64,000 nt of DNA from Sphingobium sp. BYY-5. Lineage in GTDB: Bacteria > Pseudomonadota > Alphaproteobacteria > Sphingomonadales > Sphingomonadaceae. The first letter of the stretch is position 1, and each line of letters starts with the position of its first letter. The position numbers and the translations under genes are program-made. Positions 35,244 through 44,478 of the stretch are shown piece after piece. Under the pieces are notes generated by a model that saw only the letters and a program-made list of their open reading frames with translations, ran no database searches and was not told where the DNA came from. The DNA lies in the NCBI RefSeq assembly GCF_022758885.1, contig NZ_JALEBH010000001.1, forward strand, positions 2,511,501-2,575,500, in the 5' to 3' direction.

Positions 35244-37916
35244 ATGGCGAAATCGACTGACACAGCGGCCCCACCCTCCGGCCAGCCGACCCCGATGATG
35301 GCGCAGTATCTGGCGCTGAAGGCCGAAGCGCAGGATTGCCTGCTCTTCTATCGCATGGGCGACTTTTTCGAACTGTTCTTCGACGACGCCAAAATGGCGG
35401 CCGCCACGCTCGACATTGCGCTCACCAGCCGGGGCGAGCATGGCGGCGCGCCCATCCCGATGTGCGGCGTGCCGGTGCACAGCGCCGAAGGCTATCTGGC
35501 GCGGCTCATCAAGGGCGGCCATCGCGTCGCCATCGCCGAACAGACCGAAACGCCTGCGCAGGCCAAGGCGCGCGGCGGGAAGGCATTGGTGGTGCGCGCG
35601 ATCGTCCGCTACGTCACCGCCGGGACGCTCACCGAGGAAACCCTGCTCGATTCCCGGCGTGACAATATGCTGGTCGCGCTGGCGCAGGTAGGCGGGTCGC
35701 TGGAAAATGGGGGATCGGGCGAGATCGGCATCGCCGCCGCCGATATTTCGACCGGCCGGTTCGAAACGATGACCTGTCCCATGGCCGACCTGCCCGCCGA
35801 ACTGGCGCGGCTGCGGCCAAGCGAGACGGTGGTGGCCGAAGGATCGACGATCGATATCGCGGACTCGCATCCGTTCGATCGTGCCGCCTTTTCCAGCAGC
35901 CGCGCGGAAGACGCTCTCAAGCGCCTGTTCGGGGTCGCGACACTCGACGGCTTCGGCCAGTTCGGGCGGGCGGAGCTTGCGGCGATGGGCGGGCTGATCG
36001 CCTATCTCGACCATGCGGGCAAAGGTACGCTTCCTTTCCTCGCGCCACCGCTGCGCAAGACCAGCGGCGGTCATGTCGCCATCGATGCGGCAACGCGCGA
36101 GAGCCTGGAGATCGTCGCGACCATGGCCGGGTCGCGCGCCGGCAGCCTGCTGGGCGCGATCGACCGGACGGTGACAGGCGCGGGCGCGCGCCTGCTGGGG
36201 CAGGATCTGTCGGCTCCGTTGATGGACCTCGCCATGATCGAGGCGCGGCTGGGGCTGGTCCAGCTTTTCCATGACGATGCGTTGCTGCGTGACCAGTTGC
36301 GCGCGGCGCTGCGTGCCCTGCCCGATATCGGCCGGGCGCTGGGCCGCGTGGCGGTGGGGCGCGGGTCGCCCCGCGACCTCGGCCAGCTCCGCGATGGCCT
36401 CGGCGAAGCGCGACTGTTGCGCGAACGGCTGGGCCGTCTGGCCGATGCGCCCCAACTCCTGCTGCAACTTCTCCCCGCGCTCGACGGCCATGGCGAACTG
36501 GTCGATGCCCTGTCGCGCGCGCTGGTCCCGGCGCCGCCGACCGAGACGGCCAATGGCGGCTATATCGCCGACGGCTACGACCCCGCGCTCGACGAACTGC
36601 GCCGCATGGCCGGCGACGGCCGCCGCGCCATCGCCGCGCTGGAGGCCAGATATCGCGAGCAGACCGGCATTTCCTCGCTCAAGATCCGGCACAATGGCGT
36701 GCTGGGCTATCATGTCGAGGTGCCGGCACGCGCCGCCGACGCGCTGATGGCGCCGACCAGCGGCTTCACCCATCGCCAGACGCTGGCCGGCGTGGTGCGC
36801 TTCAATTCGATCGACCTGCATGAGGAGGCCGGGCGCGTGGCGCAGGCGGGTGCCCATGCCCTGGTCGCCGAGGCCGCCCATCTGGAAGAACTCATCAACG
36901 CGGTGCTCGACCGCAAGGCCGACATCGCCCGCGCCGCTGATGCGCTGGCCCGGCTCGACGTTGCCGCCTCGCTCGCCGAACGCGCGGCCGAGGGCGGCTG
37001 GCAACGGCCGCATTTCGTGCCGGCGGACAGCGCGGGGCAGTGCCTGGATATCGTGGGCGGGCGGCATCCTGTGGTGGAGGATGCGCTGCGGCGCGAGGGC
37101 CAGCCCTTCGTCGCCAACGACTGTCGCCTGGCCGAAGCCGACCGGCTCTGGCTCGTCACCGGCCCCAATATGGGCGGCAAGTCGACCTTCCTGCGGCAGA
37201 ATGCGCTGATCGTCATCCTGGCGCAGGCCGGCGGCTATGTTCCCGCGCAATCGGCGACGCTGACCCTGGTCGACCGCCTGTTCAGCCGGGTCGGCGCGTC
37301 GGACAATCTCGCCAAAGGCCGCTCCACCTTCATGGTCGAGATGGTGGAAACCGCCGCCATCCTGGCGCAGGCGACAGAGCGCAGCTTCGTCATTCTGGAT
37401 GAGGTGGGGCGCGGCACGTCGACCTATGACGGGCTGGCGCTGGCATGGGCCGTGGTGGAAGCGGTGCATGAGGTCAATCGCTGCCGCTGCCTGTTCGCCA
37501 CCCATTATCATGAGCTGACGCGGCTCGCCGAAACCCTCTCCTCGCTCTCGCTCCACCATGTCCGCGCCCGCGAATGGAAGGGCGACCTCATCCTGCTGCA
37601 TGAACTGGCCGAAGGGCCGGCGGATCGCAGCTATGGCCTGGCGGTGGCGCGGCTGGCGGGGCTGCCGCCTGCCGTGCTCAAGCGGGCAAAGGATGTGCTG
37701 GCGCGGCTGGAAGCGGGCAAGGCCAGGACCGGTGGAATCGCCGCCGGCCTCGACGACCTGCCGCTATTCGCGGCCGTCGCGGTGCAGGAAGAGGAGAAGG
37801 CCGACCCCTTGCGCGCCGCGATCGAGGCGATCGACGCGGACGCGCTTTCCCCGCGCGAGGCGCTCGATCACCTCTATCGGCTGAAACAACTGGCCGCCGA
37901 CGTGGCGCCCGACTAG
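35244..37916 (+). CDS. mutS: DNA mismatch repair protein MutS
   Basis: 890 residues from the ATG at 35244. Mismatch-binding N-terminus with the Phe-x-Glu motif in FYRMGDFFELFFDDA; C-terminal ABC ATPase with Walker A GPNMGGKST, signature-like STFMVEMVETA and Walker B FVILDEVGRGTSTYDG, and the HTH-like tail. Recognises mismatches and recruits MutL. glnD starts nine bases after its stop, so the two are co-transcribed. Confidence 0.97.
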   Translation: MAKSTDTAAPPSGQPTPMMAQYLALKAEAQDCLLFYRMGDFFELFFDDAKMAAATLDIALTSRGEHGGAPIPMCGVPVHSAEGYLARLIKGGHRVAIAEQTETPAQAKARGGKALVVRAIVRYVTAGTLTEETLLDSRRDNMLVALAQVGGSLENGGSGEIGIAAADISTGRFETMTCPMADLPAELARLRPSETVVAEGSTIDIADSHPFDRAAFSSSRAEDALKRLFGVATLDGFGQFGRAELAAMGGLIAYLDHAGKGTLPFLAPPLRKTSGGHVAIDAATRESLEIVATMAGSRAGSLLGAIDRTVTGAGARLLGQDLSAPLMDLAMIEARLGLVQLFHDDALLRDQLRAALRALPDIGRALGRVAVGRGSPRDLGQLRDGLGEARLLRERLGRLADAPQLLLQLLPALDGHGELVDALSRALVPAPPTETANGGYIADGYDPALDELRRMAGDGRRAIAALEARYREQTGISSLKIRHNGVLGYHVEVPARAADALMAPTSGFTHRQTLAGVVRFNSIDLHEEAGRVAQAGAHALVAEAAHLEELINAVLDRKADIARAADALARLDVAASLAERAAEGGWQRPHFVPADSAGQCLDIVGGRHPVVEDALRREGQPFVANDCRLAEADRLWLVTGPNMGGKSTFLRQNALIVILAQAGGYVPAQSATLTLVDRLFSRVGASDNLAKGRSTFMVEMVETAAILAQATERSFVILDEVGRGTSTYDGLALAWAVVEAVHEVNRCRCLFATHYHELTRLAETLSSLSLHHVRAREWKGDLILLHELAEGPADRSYGLAVARLAGLPPAVLKRAKDVLARLEAGKARTGGIAAGLDDLPLFAAVAVQEEEKADPLRAAIEAIDADALSPREALDHLYRLKQLAADVAPD

Positions 37917-37925
37917 AGAATAGAT

Positions 37926-40688
37926 ATGGTCATGCAGTTCCCCGCTCTGGGAGCGCGCCGCGCGATCATCGACAGGCGCGCGATTTCCGACACGATTCTC
38001 GCCCTGGCGCAGGAGCATCGGGGCGATCTGATGCGTTTGCGCGGATTGATCGTCAAGGAATTGAAGGCGGCGCTCGACCATGGCCGGGACGAGGTGGCGC
38101 AACGGCTGGAGGCGCGGCCCACGCGCGGGCGCGAGGCAGTGAGCGCCTTCGCCTTCCTGATCGACCAGATTGTGCGCCTGCTCTACGACGCGACCACGCA
38201 TCACCTCTATCCGGCAGCCAATCGCAGCACCGGCGAGCGGATCGCGCTGATCGCGGTGGGTGGCTATGGCCGGGGCGAAATGGCGCCGCACAGCGACGTC
38301 GACATTGGCTTCATCACCCCCTGGAAGCCCACGGGCTGGACCGAGCAGGTGATCGAATCCATGCTCTATTCGCTCTGGGATCTGGGATTAAAGGTGGGCC
38401 ATAGCAGCCGCTCGGTCGACGAGACGATGCGGATGGCCAAGAGCGACCTTACCGTGCGCACTGCTTTGCTGGAGGCACGCTATATCTGGGGCGACCGCGC
38501 GCTCTATGAGGAAACCTCCACCCGCTTCGACGCCGAGGTGATGCAGGGCAATGCCCGCGCCTTCGTCACCGAAAAGCTGGTGGAGCGCGACGAGCGGCAC
38601 AAGCGGATGGGCGACAGCCGTTATGTCGTCGAACCCAATGTGAAGGAAGGCAAGGGGGGGCTGCGCGACCTGCACACCCTCTTCTGGATCGGCAAATATG
38701 TGAACCGGGTGCGGTCGGTCGCCGATCTGGTCGATGTCGGTCTGTTGACGCAGAGCGAGTTGCGGCAGTTCCAGAAAGCCGAGGATTTCCTCTGGGCGGT
38801 GCGCTGCCACCTGCATACCATCACCGGGCGCGCCGAAGACCGGCTGACCTTCGACCTGCAAATCGAAACGGCAACGCGGATGCATTTCACCGACCGCGCC
38901 GGCCGGTCGGGCGTCGAGCGTTTCATGCGCTATTATTTCCTCAACGCGAAAACGGTGGGCGACCTCACCGCCGTCTTCCTGGCGCATCTGGACGATCAAA
39001 TGGGGCCGAAGGGACGGCGCTACATCCCGTCCATCTTCCGCCGACCCAAGAAACTGGACGGCTTCGTGCTGGAACGGGGCAGGCTGGCGCTGCCGAGCGA
39101 CGATTTCTTCCAGGCGGACCCGGTGCGGCTGCTGGACATCTTCGCCGCCGCGGACAAGCATGGGCTTCAGATCCATCCCAGCGCCTTGCGCGCCGCAAGC
39201 CGCGACGCCGGCCTGATTACCGCCAAGATACGCAAGGACCCGCGCGCCAACGCCGCCTTCATGGAGGTGCTGACTTCCCCGCGCGATCCCGAAACGGTGC
39301 TGCGATGGATGAATGAATCCACCGTATTCGGCCGCTTCGTCCCCGACTTCCGCCGCGTCGTCGCGCAGATGCAGTTCGACATGTATCATCATTATACGGT
39401 CGATGAGCATACCATCCGCGCGGTCGGGCTGCTGGCGCGCATCGAAAAGGGGGAACTGGAACAGGACCACCCCCTTTCGACCGAACTGATGGGCCGGCTC
39501 CTCTCACGCCGGGTTCTCTATGTCGCCGTGCTGCTGCACGACATCGCCAAGGGGCGCGGTGGCGACCATAGCCTGCTGGGAGCGGAGGTGGCGGAACATC
39601 TCTGCCCGCGCCTTGGCCTCACCCCCGCCGAGACCGAAACGGTGGCCTGGCTGGTGCGCTACCATCTCCTCATGTCGGCGACCGCCTTCAAGCGCGATCT
39701 CGCCGACTATAAAACCATCCTCGATTTCGTCGAAGTGGTGCAAAGCCCTGAGCGGCTGCGGCTGCTGCTCTGCCTGACCGTGGTCGATATCCGCGCCGTG
39801 GGGCCGGGCGTCTGGAATAGCTGGAAGCGTCAGTTGCTGGGCGACCTCTACGATGCGGCCGAAGAACTGCTGCGCCTGGGTCACAAGCAGAAGGGGCGCA
39901 GCGAGCGCGTCGCCGCCAAGCAGGAAGCGCTGCGCCAGGCGCTACACATGGATGAGGCGGCGTTCGAAGCCTTTGGCAAGCGCCTCCCGGAATCCTATTG
40001 GATCGCCGAGCCTGAAGACATATTGGTCCACAACGCCCAGCATATCCTGGCGTCGGGCGATTCTCCGCTGTCGATCGCGGCCCATTATTATCCGCAGCGC
40101 GGCGCGACGCTCGTCACCGTCTACGCCACCGACCATCCGGGCCTATTCTACCGGATCGCCGGCGCGATTCACCTGGCGGGGGGCAACATCATCGACGCGC
40201 GCATCCATACGACGCGCGACGGCGTCGCCATCGACAATTTCCTGGTACAGGACCCGTTCGGCGGCGCCTTTCACAGTCCCGAACAATTGCAGCGCATCCG
40301 CAACGCGATCGAGGATTCGCTGTCCAACCGGCATCGCCTTATCACCAAATTGGCCGCCCGCCCCCTGCCCCGCACCCGCGCGGAGGCTTTCCGCATCGAA
40401 CCGAACGTGCTGATCGACAACAAGGCATCGAACCGCTTCACCGTAGTGGAGGTCAACGCCCGCGACCGGCCGGCGCTGCTGTTCAGCCTGGCCAATGCGC
40501 TGTTCCAGTCGAAGGTCACGGTCCACAGCGCCCATGTCGCCACCTATGGCGAGCGCGCGGTCGATACTTTTTACGTCACCGACCTTCTGGGTGGAAAGAT
40601 CGAAAGCAAGGCGCGGTTGCAGACGCTGGAACGACGCCTGCTGGAGGCGGCCGGCGGCGAGGTGGGCGAGGCGCTGGAGCGGGCGTAG
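37926..40688 (+). CDS. glnD: [Protein-PII] uridylyltransferase / uridylyl-removing enzyme
   Basis: 920 residues, full length. Nucleotidyltransferase motif GGYGRGEMAPHSDVDIGF near residue 105-125, HD domain LLHDIAKGRGGDHS near 535, and two C-terminal ACT domains (VTVYATDHPGLFYRIAG and VEVNARDRPALLFSLAN). Senses glutamine and uridylylates or deuridylylates PII, controlling nitrogen assimilation in the cytoplasm. Downstream of mutS in the same transcript; a REP-like hairpin follows and may end it. Confidence 0.97.
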   Translation: MVMQFPALGARRAIIDRRAISDTILALAQEHRGDLMRLRGLIVKELKAALDHGRDEVAQRLEARPTRGREAVSAFAFLIDQIVRLLYDATTHHLYPAANRSTGERIALIAVGGYGRGEMAPHSDVDIGFITPWKPTGWTEQVIESMLYSLWDLGLKVGHSSRSVDETMRMAKSDLTVRTALLEARYIWGDRALYEETSTRFDAEVMQGNARAFVTEKLVERDERHKRMGDSRYVVEPNVKEGKGGLRDLHTLFWIGKYVNRVRSVADLVDVGLLTQSELRQFQKAEDFLWAVRCHLHTITGRAEDRLTFDLQIETATRMHFTDRAGRSGVERFMRYYFLNAKTVGDLTAVFLAHLDDQMGPKGRRYIPSIFRRPKKLDGFVLERGRLALPSDDFFQADPVRLLDIFAAADKHGLQIHPSALRAASRDAGLITAKIRKDPRANAAFMEVLTSPRDPETVLRWMNESTVFGRFVPDFRRVVAQMQFDMYHHYTVDEHTIRAVGLLARIEKGELEQDHPLSTELMGRLLSRRVLYVAVLLHDIAKGRGGDHSLLGAEVAEHLCPRLGLTPAETETVAWLVRYHLLMSATAFKRDLADYKTILDFVEVVQSPERLRLLLCLTVVDIRAVGPGVWNSWKRQLLGDLYDAAEELLRLGHKQKGRSERVAAKQEALRQALHMDEAAFEAFGKRLPESYWIAEPEDILVHNAQHILASGDSPLSIAAHYYPQRGATLVTVYATDHPGLFYRIAGAIHLAGGNIIDARIHTTRDGVAIDNFLVQDPFGGAFHSPEQLQRIRNAIEDSLSNRHRLITKLAARPLPRTRAEAFRIEPNVLIDNKASNRFTVVEVNARDRPALLFSLANALFQSKVTVHSAHVATYGERAVDTFYVTDLLGGKIESKARLQTLERRLLEAAGGEVGEALERA

Positions 40689-40702
40689 TTGCCAAGCAGG
40701 AT

Positions 40703-40781
40703 CCGTTCGTGCTGAGCCTGTCGAAGCACGCGCGCAACCGCCTGACCTGTCCGCGCCCTTCGACAGGCTCAGGGCGAACGG
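40703..40781 (+). repeat. REP-like inverted repeat after glnD
   Basis: CCGTTCG...CTGAGCCTGTCGAAG pairs with CTTCGACAGGCTCAG...CGAACGG. It is followed by GTCTTTCT and could serve as a terminator. I recall this sequence type as dispersed in sphingomonad genomes. Confidence 0.8.
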
Positions 40782-40801
40782 GTCTTTCTACGACCTGCGA
40801 G

Positions 40802-41302
40802 TCAGACGATCTCCATCACATCGTTTGGCTTTAGCAAGGGCAGGAGCCGCAGCATGTCTTTCCGCTCCACGGCGACGCAGCCGGCGGTGGGGCGGCCTTC
40901 CGAGAGGTGGAAGAAGATCGCGCTGCCCCGCCCCGGCACCGGCGGCGCATCATTATGGCCAAGCACGACGATGACGTCATAGGCATCGTCGCTACGGATC
41001 AGATTTTCGGCGGAGAAGGCGCGCGGCAGGCGCACGGGGCGGTTATAGGCCGGATCGGCGATATCGTCCGACCAGCCGTCATTCGCGCGCACCCAGCGCC
41101 AGGGCAGGCGGATTCCCGTCGCCTCGACCTTGCCCGGACGCAGCAATACGCCCCAGATCGCCCATGTCCCAAGCGGCGTGCACCCGTCCCCCTCCCGCTT
41201 GTGCGCTGCCAGGCAGGCGCCGCCGCGGCCGATGGTGCAGGCCATGGCGATGTCACCAAAGGTCAGGCGGCCCGCGCCGCTCTCGACGTAGACGACGCTC
41301 AT
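40802..41302 (-). CDS. L,D-transpeptidase (YkuD) family protein
   Basis: 166 residues without an evident signal peptide. The catalytic signature [19 protein letters not shown] holds the active-site Cys. Family enzymes make or modify 3-3 peptidoglycan cross-links. The lack of a leader is unusual for a periplasmic enzyme, although other short family members also lack one. Last gene of an overlapping operon xthA-ribA-this gene (ATGA with ribA). Confidence 0.85.
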   Translation of the reverse strand: MSVVYVESGAGRLTFGDIAMACTIGRGGACLAAHKREGDGCTPLGTWAIWGVLLRPGKVEATGIRLPWRWVRANDGWSDDIADPAYNRPVRLPRAFSAENLIRSDDAYDVIVVLGHNDAPPVPGRGSAIFFHLSEGRPTAGCVAVERKDMLRLLPLLKPNDVMEIV

Positions 41303-42360
41303 AGCTGGTGGCCGGTGCGATCGCGCTTGGTCGCCAGATAATGTTCATTGTGCGGGTTGGCCGGCAGGATGATCGGCAGCCGCTCCACCACTTTGATTCC
41401 CGCCGCTTCCAATCCCGTCACCTTATTCGGGTTATTGGTGAGCAACCGCACCTCACCCACGCCGAGCAGGTCGAGCATTCGCGCCGCGACCGAAAAGTCG
41501 CGCGCGTCGATGGCGAAACCCAGCCGCACATTGGCGTCGACCGTATCGAATCCCTGGTCCTGCAGCGCATAGGCGCGCAGCTTGTTGACCAGGCCGATGC
41601 CACGTCCTTCCTGCCGCAGATAGAGCAATATGCCCCAGGGCGCATCGGCGATCTGATGCAGCGCCTGATGAAGCTGTGGCCCACAATCGCATTTCAGGCT
41701 GCCCAGCACATCGCCGGTCAGGCATTCGCTGTGCAGGCGGATGACGGGCGGCGATGCGTCGCGCCTGCCGACGATCAGCGCGACATGCTCGCGCGGTTCG
41801 TCCGGGCTGCGAAAGGCGACGATCTCCCCCGTCTCGCTGGCCGACACGGGCAGGCGCGCACGGGTTGCGACAGCGAGATGGACAGCATCGTCATAGGCGG
41901 CGATGTCGTCGGCGCTCACCTCCGCTTCGACCGGACCATCGCCATCAGCCACGAAATAGGCGGGCAGAATCCCGGCCAGACGCGCCAGACGCAGCGCTGC
42001 CCTGGCCGCTTGCGGCGCGGACAGCGGGCGAGCGCGGAACGGCCCCTTAAGCGGCGAGGCAAGATCCAGCACCGGATCGGCGATGGCGGTCGCCACGTCC
42101 GCATCGATCCAGGGGGTGCGTACGACCAGCACTGGCAGCTCTGGATCGGCTGCCGCCAACTGGTTGGAAAGCTTCAATGTTTCGGCGCGCGCGGCGGAGA
42201 TCAAGATGTCCGCTTCGCTGTCGGGATCGAAGCCGCCCAGCGTCACGGCGTCTGCCCCCTCGATCGCCATCAGCCGGATCGCGCCGTCAGGCGCGGCCAG
42301 GCGCACCGCCCAGCCGCGCCGAAGCGCATCAATGGCGCGGGCGGCGTTCCGGCTGGACAT
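41299..42360 (-). CDS. ribA: GTP cyclohydrolase II
   Basis: 353 residues from the ATG at 42360, overlapping the xthA stop. The C-terminal RibA domain has zinc cysteines in [18 protein letters not shown] and the catalytic region [23 protein letters not shown]. The N-terminal 150 residues are a divergent region lacking recognisable DHBP synthase motifs, a form I recall in sphingomonads. First step of riboflavin synthesis from GTP. Confidence 0.92.
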   Translation of the reverse strand: MSSRNAARAIDALRRGWAVRLAAPDGAIRLMAIEGADAVTLGGFDPDSEADILISAARAETLKLSNQLAAADPELPVLVVRTPWIDADVATAIADPVLDLASPLKGPFRARPLSAPQAARAALRLARLAGILPAYFVADGDGPVEAEVSADDIAAYDDAVHLAVATRARLPVSASETGEIVAFRSPDEPREHVALIVGRRDASPPVIRLHSECLTGDVLGSLKCDCGPQLHQALHQIADAPWGILLYLRQEGRGIGLVNKLRAYALQDQGFDTVDANVRLGFAIDARDFSVAARMLDLLGVGEVRLLTNNPNKVTGLEAAGIKVVERLPIILPANPHNEHYLATKRDRTGHQL

Positions 42361-43157
42361 CAGAAGGCGAACTCGGTGATGATGGGGATATGGTCGGACG
42401 GCTTGATCCAGCTCCGCGCCGGTTCGACCACGCGGTGGCTGATCGCCTTGTCCGCAACATCCTTCGTCATCCACATATGGTCGAGCCGGCGGCCGCGATC
42501 CGATTCCGCCCAATCCTTCGCACGATAGCTCCACCAGGTGTAGAGCCGCGCCGGCGCCGGATGGAAATGGCGGCCGATATCGATCCAGTCGTTCGACGTC
42601 TGGAGACGCGCCAGAATCTCGCACTCGATCGGCGTGTGGCTGACGACGTTCAGCAATTGTTTGTGGCTCCACACGTCGCATTCCAGCGGCGCGATGTTGA
42701 AGTCGCCGGTCAGGATGGTGGGCTTGTTATCGAGGTCCGAAGACCATTGGATCATGCGCTCCAGGAAATCGAGCTTCTGGCCGAATTTGGGATTCACCTC
42801 CCGGTCCGGCACATCGCCACCCGCCGGAACATAGACATTCTCGATCCGCACGCCATTGTCGAGTCGCACGCCGACATGGCGCGCCTCGCCATTGGCCTGC
42901 CAGTCGAACCGGTCGTCCTCATGGATGGGAACCTTGCTCATGATCGCGACGCCATGGTGCATCCGCTGGCCGTTCAGCACCTGATGCACATAGCCCAGCC
43001 GCCGGAACATGTCGGCGGGGAAGATTTCGTTCACCACCTTGGTTTCCTGCAGGCACAATATATCGGGAGCTTCCTGCCGCAATAGCTGTTCGACGATGTC
43101 GATGCGCGCGCGGACGCTGTTGATGTTCCAGGAGCAAATGGAGAGCATATCGGCCAT
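42360..43157 (-). CDS. xthA: Exodeoxyribonuclease III
   Basis: 265 residues from [18 protein letters not shown]. Endonuclease/exonuclease/phosphatase fold: CLQETKV (metal Glu), [10 protein letters not shown] (Asp/Asn), DHMWMT and [10 protein letters not shown] (catalytic His). Removes abasic-site 3' blocks in base excision repair. First gene of the overlapping xthA-ribA-transpeptidase operon. Confidence 0.94.
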   Translation of the reverse strand: MADMLSICSWNINSVRARIDIVEQLLRQEAPDILCLQETKVVNEIFPADMFRRLGYVHQVLNGQRMHHGVAIMSKVPIHEDDRFDWQANGEARHVGVRLDNGVRIENVYVPAGGDVPDREVNPKFGQKLDFLERMIQWSSDLDNKPTILTGDFNIAPLECDVWSHKQLLNVVSHTPIECEILARLQTSNDWIDIGRHFHPAPARLYTWWSYRAKDWAESDRGRRLDHMWMTKDVADKAISHRVVEPARSWIKPSDHIPIITEFAF

Positions 43158-43221
43158 GCTTAGCCAACTAGGAGTCCGCGCGTCGTTGCGCAAGCGCAAG
43201 ACCTATAGGACCGACAAAGTA

Positions 43222-43255
43222 AGACCCCCGCTCCGGGGGCGTGGAACGGGGGTCT
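43222..43255 (-). terminator. Hairpin terminator downstream of lolA
   Basis: AGACCCCCG (43222-43230) pairs with CGGGGGTCT (43247-43255). On the minus strand it is followed by TACTTTG, a short T-rich tail. Located about 160 bases past the lolA stop. Confidence 0.55.
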
Positions 43256-43418
43256 CGATCGCGCCCTTGAAGCGCTTCGCGGCGGGAGCTGGGGACCGGG
43301 TAACAGGGGGGAAATCCCGGTTTTGTCTCCTGCCGTGGGTTTCTGATTAGCGCTCCACATATGAGCGGCAGATGAACGGAAATGAAAGTTTATCAATCCA
43401 TCTTGCGATGCGCTCGGG

Positions 43419-44072
43419 TCAGCCGCCCGCCGAACGCCCCTTCGGACGCGGATCGGTCCAGCGGAAGGCGGAATCGGCCACCGGAACGCCGTAACGCTGG
43501 TTGGTCAGGCGCACCGCCGTGCGGTTATTCTGCGAATCGAGCGCGACCCAGCCATAGAGCTGCAGGCCCGCCGGGCTGGCCGGATCGCGCTTGAAGATCA
43601 TGCTGATGGTGCCGAATTCGGGCCGCTTGGGATCGCGCGCCTCGACACTGAGGATCGACGGGTCGCCGGTGGGCACGACCTTGCCGAATTTCGACAGATC
43701 CTTGTTGGGATCGAGCAGCGCGCCCAGCGGCGAATTGCCGATCGGCCAGCGCTGCACCTGCCGCACCTCATAATCGATCATGGTCAGCGCCTTGCCGTCG
43801 CCCACGATCAGCAACGGCACGCCCTTCTGATATTGGAAGCGCACCTTGCCCGGCTGCTTCAGGGTAAGCTGGCCGGTCAGCGTCTGGCCATTGCGGTCGG
43901 TCTGGCTGAAATCGGCGGTCATGGTGGTGACGGCGCGGATATAGGCGTTGACCTGACTCAAGTCCGACTGTGTCTGTCCCCCTTGTCCCTGCTGCGCGGC
44001 GGCGGGCAGGGTGGAAACGACCAGCGGCGCGACGGCAAGGACAAGCGCGAGGGGCGCAATCATGCGCTTCAT
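43419..44072 (-). CDS. lolA: Outer-membrane lipoprotein carrier protein LolA
   Basis: 217 residues with a signal peptide (MIAPLALVLAVAPLVVSTLPAAAQ) and a LolA fold (VTTMTADFSQTDRNGQTLTGQLTLKQPGKVRFQY, GKALTMIDYEVRQVQRWPI). It ferries lipoproteins across the periplasm from LolCDE to the outer membrane. Downstream of ftsK on the same strand, with the small-RNA-like element between them. Confidence 0.92.
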   Translation of the reverse strand: MKRMIAPLALVLAVAPLVVSTLPAAAQQGQGGQTQSDLSQVNAYIRAVTTMTADFSQTDRNGQTLTGQLTLKQPGKVRFQYQKGVPLLIVGDGKALTMIDYEVRQVQRWPIGNSPLGALLDPNKDLSKFGKVVPTGDPSILSVEARDPKRPEFGTISMIFKRDPASPAGLQLYGWVALDSQNNRTAVRLTNQRYGVPVADSAFRWTDPRPKGRSAGG

Positions 44073-44478
44073 GGCTTCAACTCCGGTTATACTGAAATGA
44101 GATGCTTAGGCAGGGAGGCTTGAACCCCCCGTGAACCCGGCTTTTGAACCGGGCCGTTCTGAAACAGCAGGAATGAGGCTGATGGGGGAGAGCATCCACT
44201 TGGCATTGGGACCAGCTCCATCCCCCATGCTCCCGCCTCGCCATGCCGGTCTGTCCGGCGGCACCGCTCCAATTATGTTATCGGCGCGGCAGCAGCAGGC
44301 GCAGGCCTAGCCGCTTTCGCAGACAAAAAAAAGGCCGATCGAGAAGACCGGCCTGGAAAGTTTTTAGGAGAGGATGCCTGAAAGGCCCGTTCCCTATGCC
44401 GACCGGTTCACCATGCCGCAAATGCGAACGGCAAAAAGGCGATTGCGCGAAGTGCAACCATGATCGTTTCAGGCCGAT
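44073..44478. other. ftsK-lolA interval
   Basis: 406 bases between ftsK and lolA, both leftward. It contains the ncRNA-like element at 44325-44466. The rest (44073-44324) includes the lolA promoter region and no supported gene. Confidence 0.5.
44325..44466 (-). ncRNA. Small-RNA-like element A, paralogue of 51042-51156
   Basis: Reading leftward: ATCATGG near 44466, TTCGCATTTGCG, then the invariant block GGGCCTTTCAGGCATCCTCT running into CCTAAAAAC, then a terminator stem (GGCCGGTCT / GATCGGCC) and eight T (44332-44325). The same blocks recur at 51042-51156. The unpaired CCTCTCCT is complementary to AGGAGAGG-type ribosome-binding sites, as in anti-Shine-Dalgarno loops of trans-acting sRNAs. Sequence between blocks differs, so the matching parts are under selection. 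Confidence 0.65.

Noticed and set aside
32797..35298. 833-codon plus-strand frame opposite the malic enzyme
   Set aside because: Mirror of a conserved gene in the opposite frame; His/Arg-rich composition without domains.
35229..37601. 790-codon frame opposite mutS
   Set aside because: Antisense shadow; mutS carries all expected motifs.
44372..44462. Short plus-strand ORFs starting PERP with AGGAGAGG ribosome site in both small-RNA-like elements
   Set aside because: Attractive start region in both copies, but the peptides diverge after four residues and the T-tracts and terminators lie on the minus strand, so minus-strand RNAs explain the conservation better.
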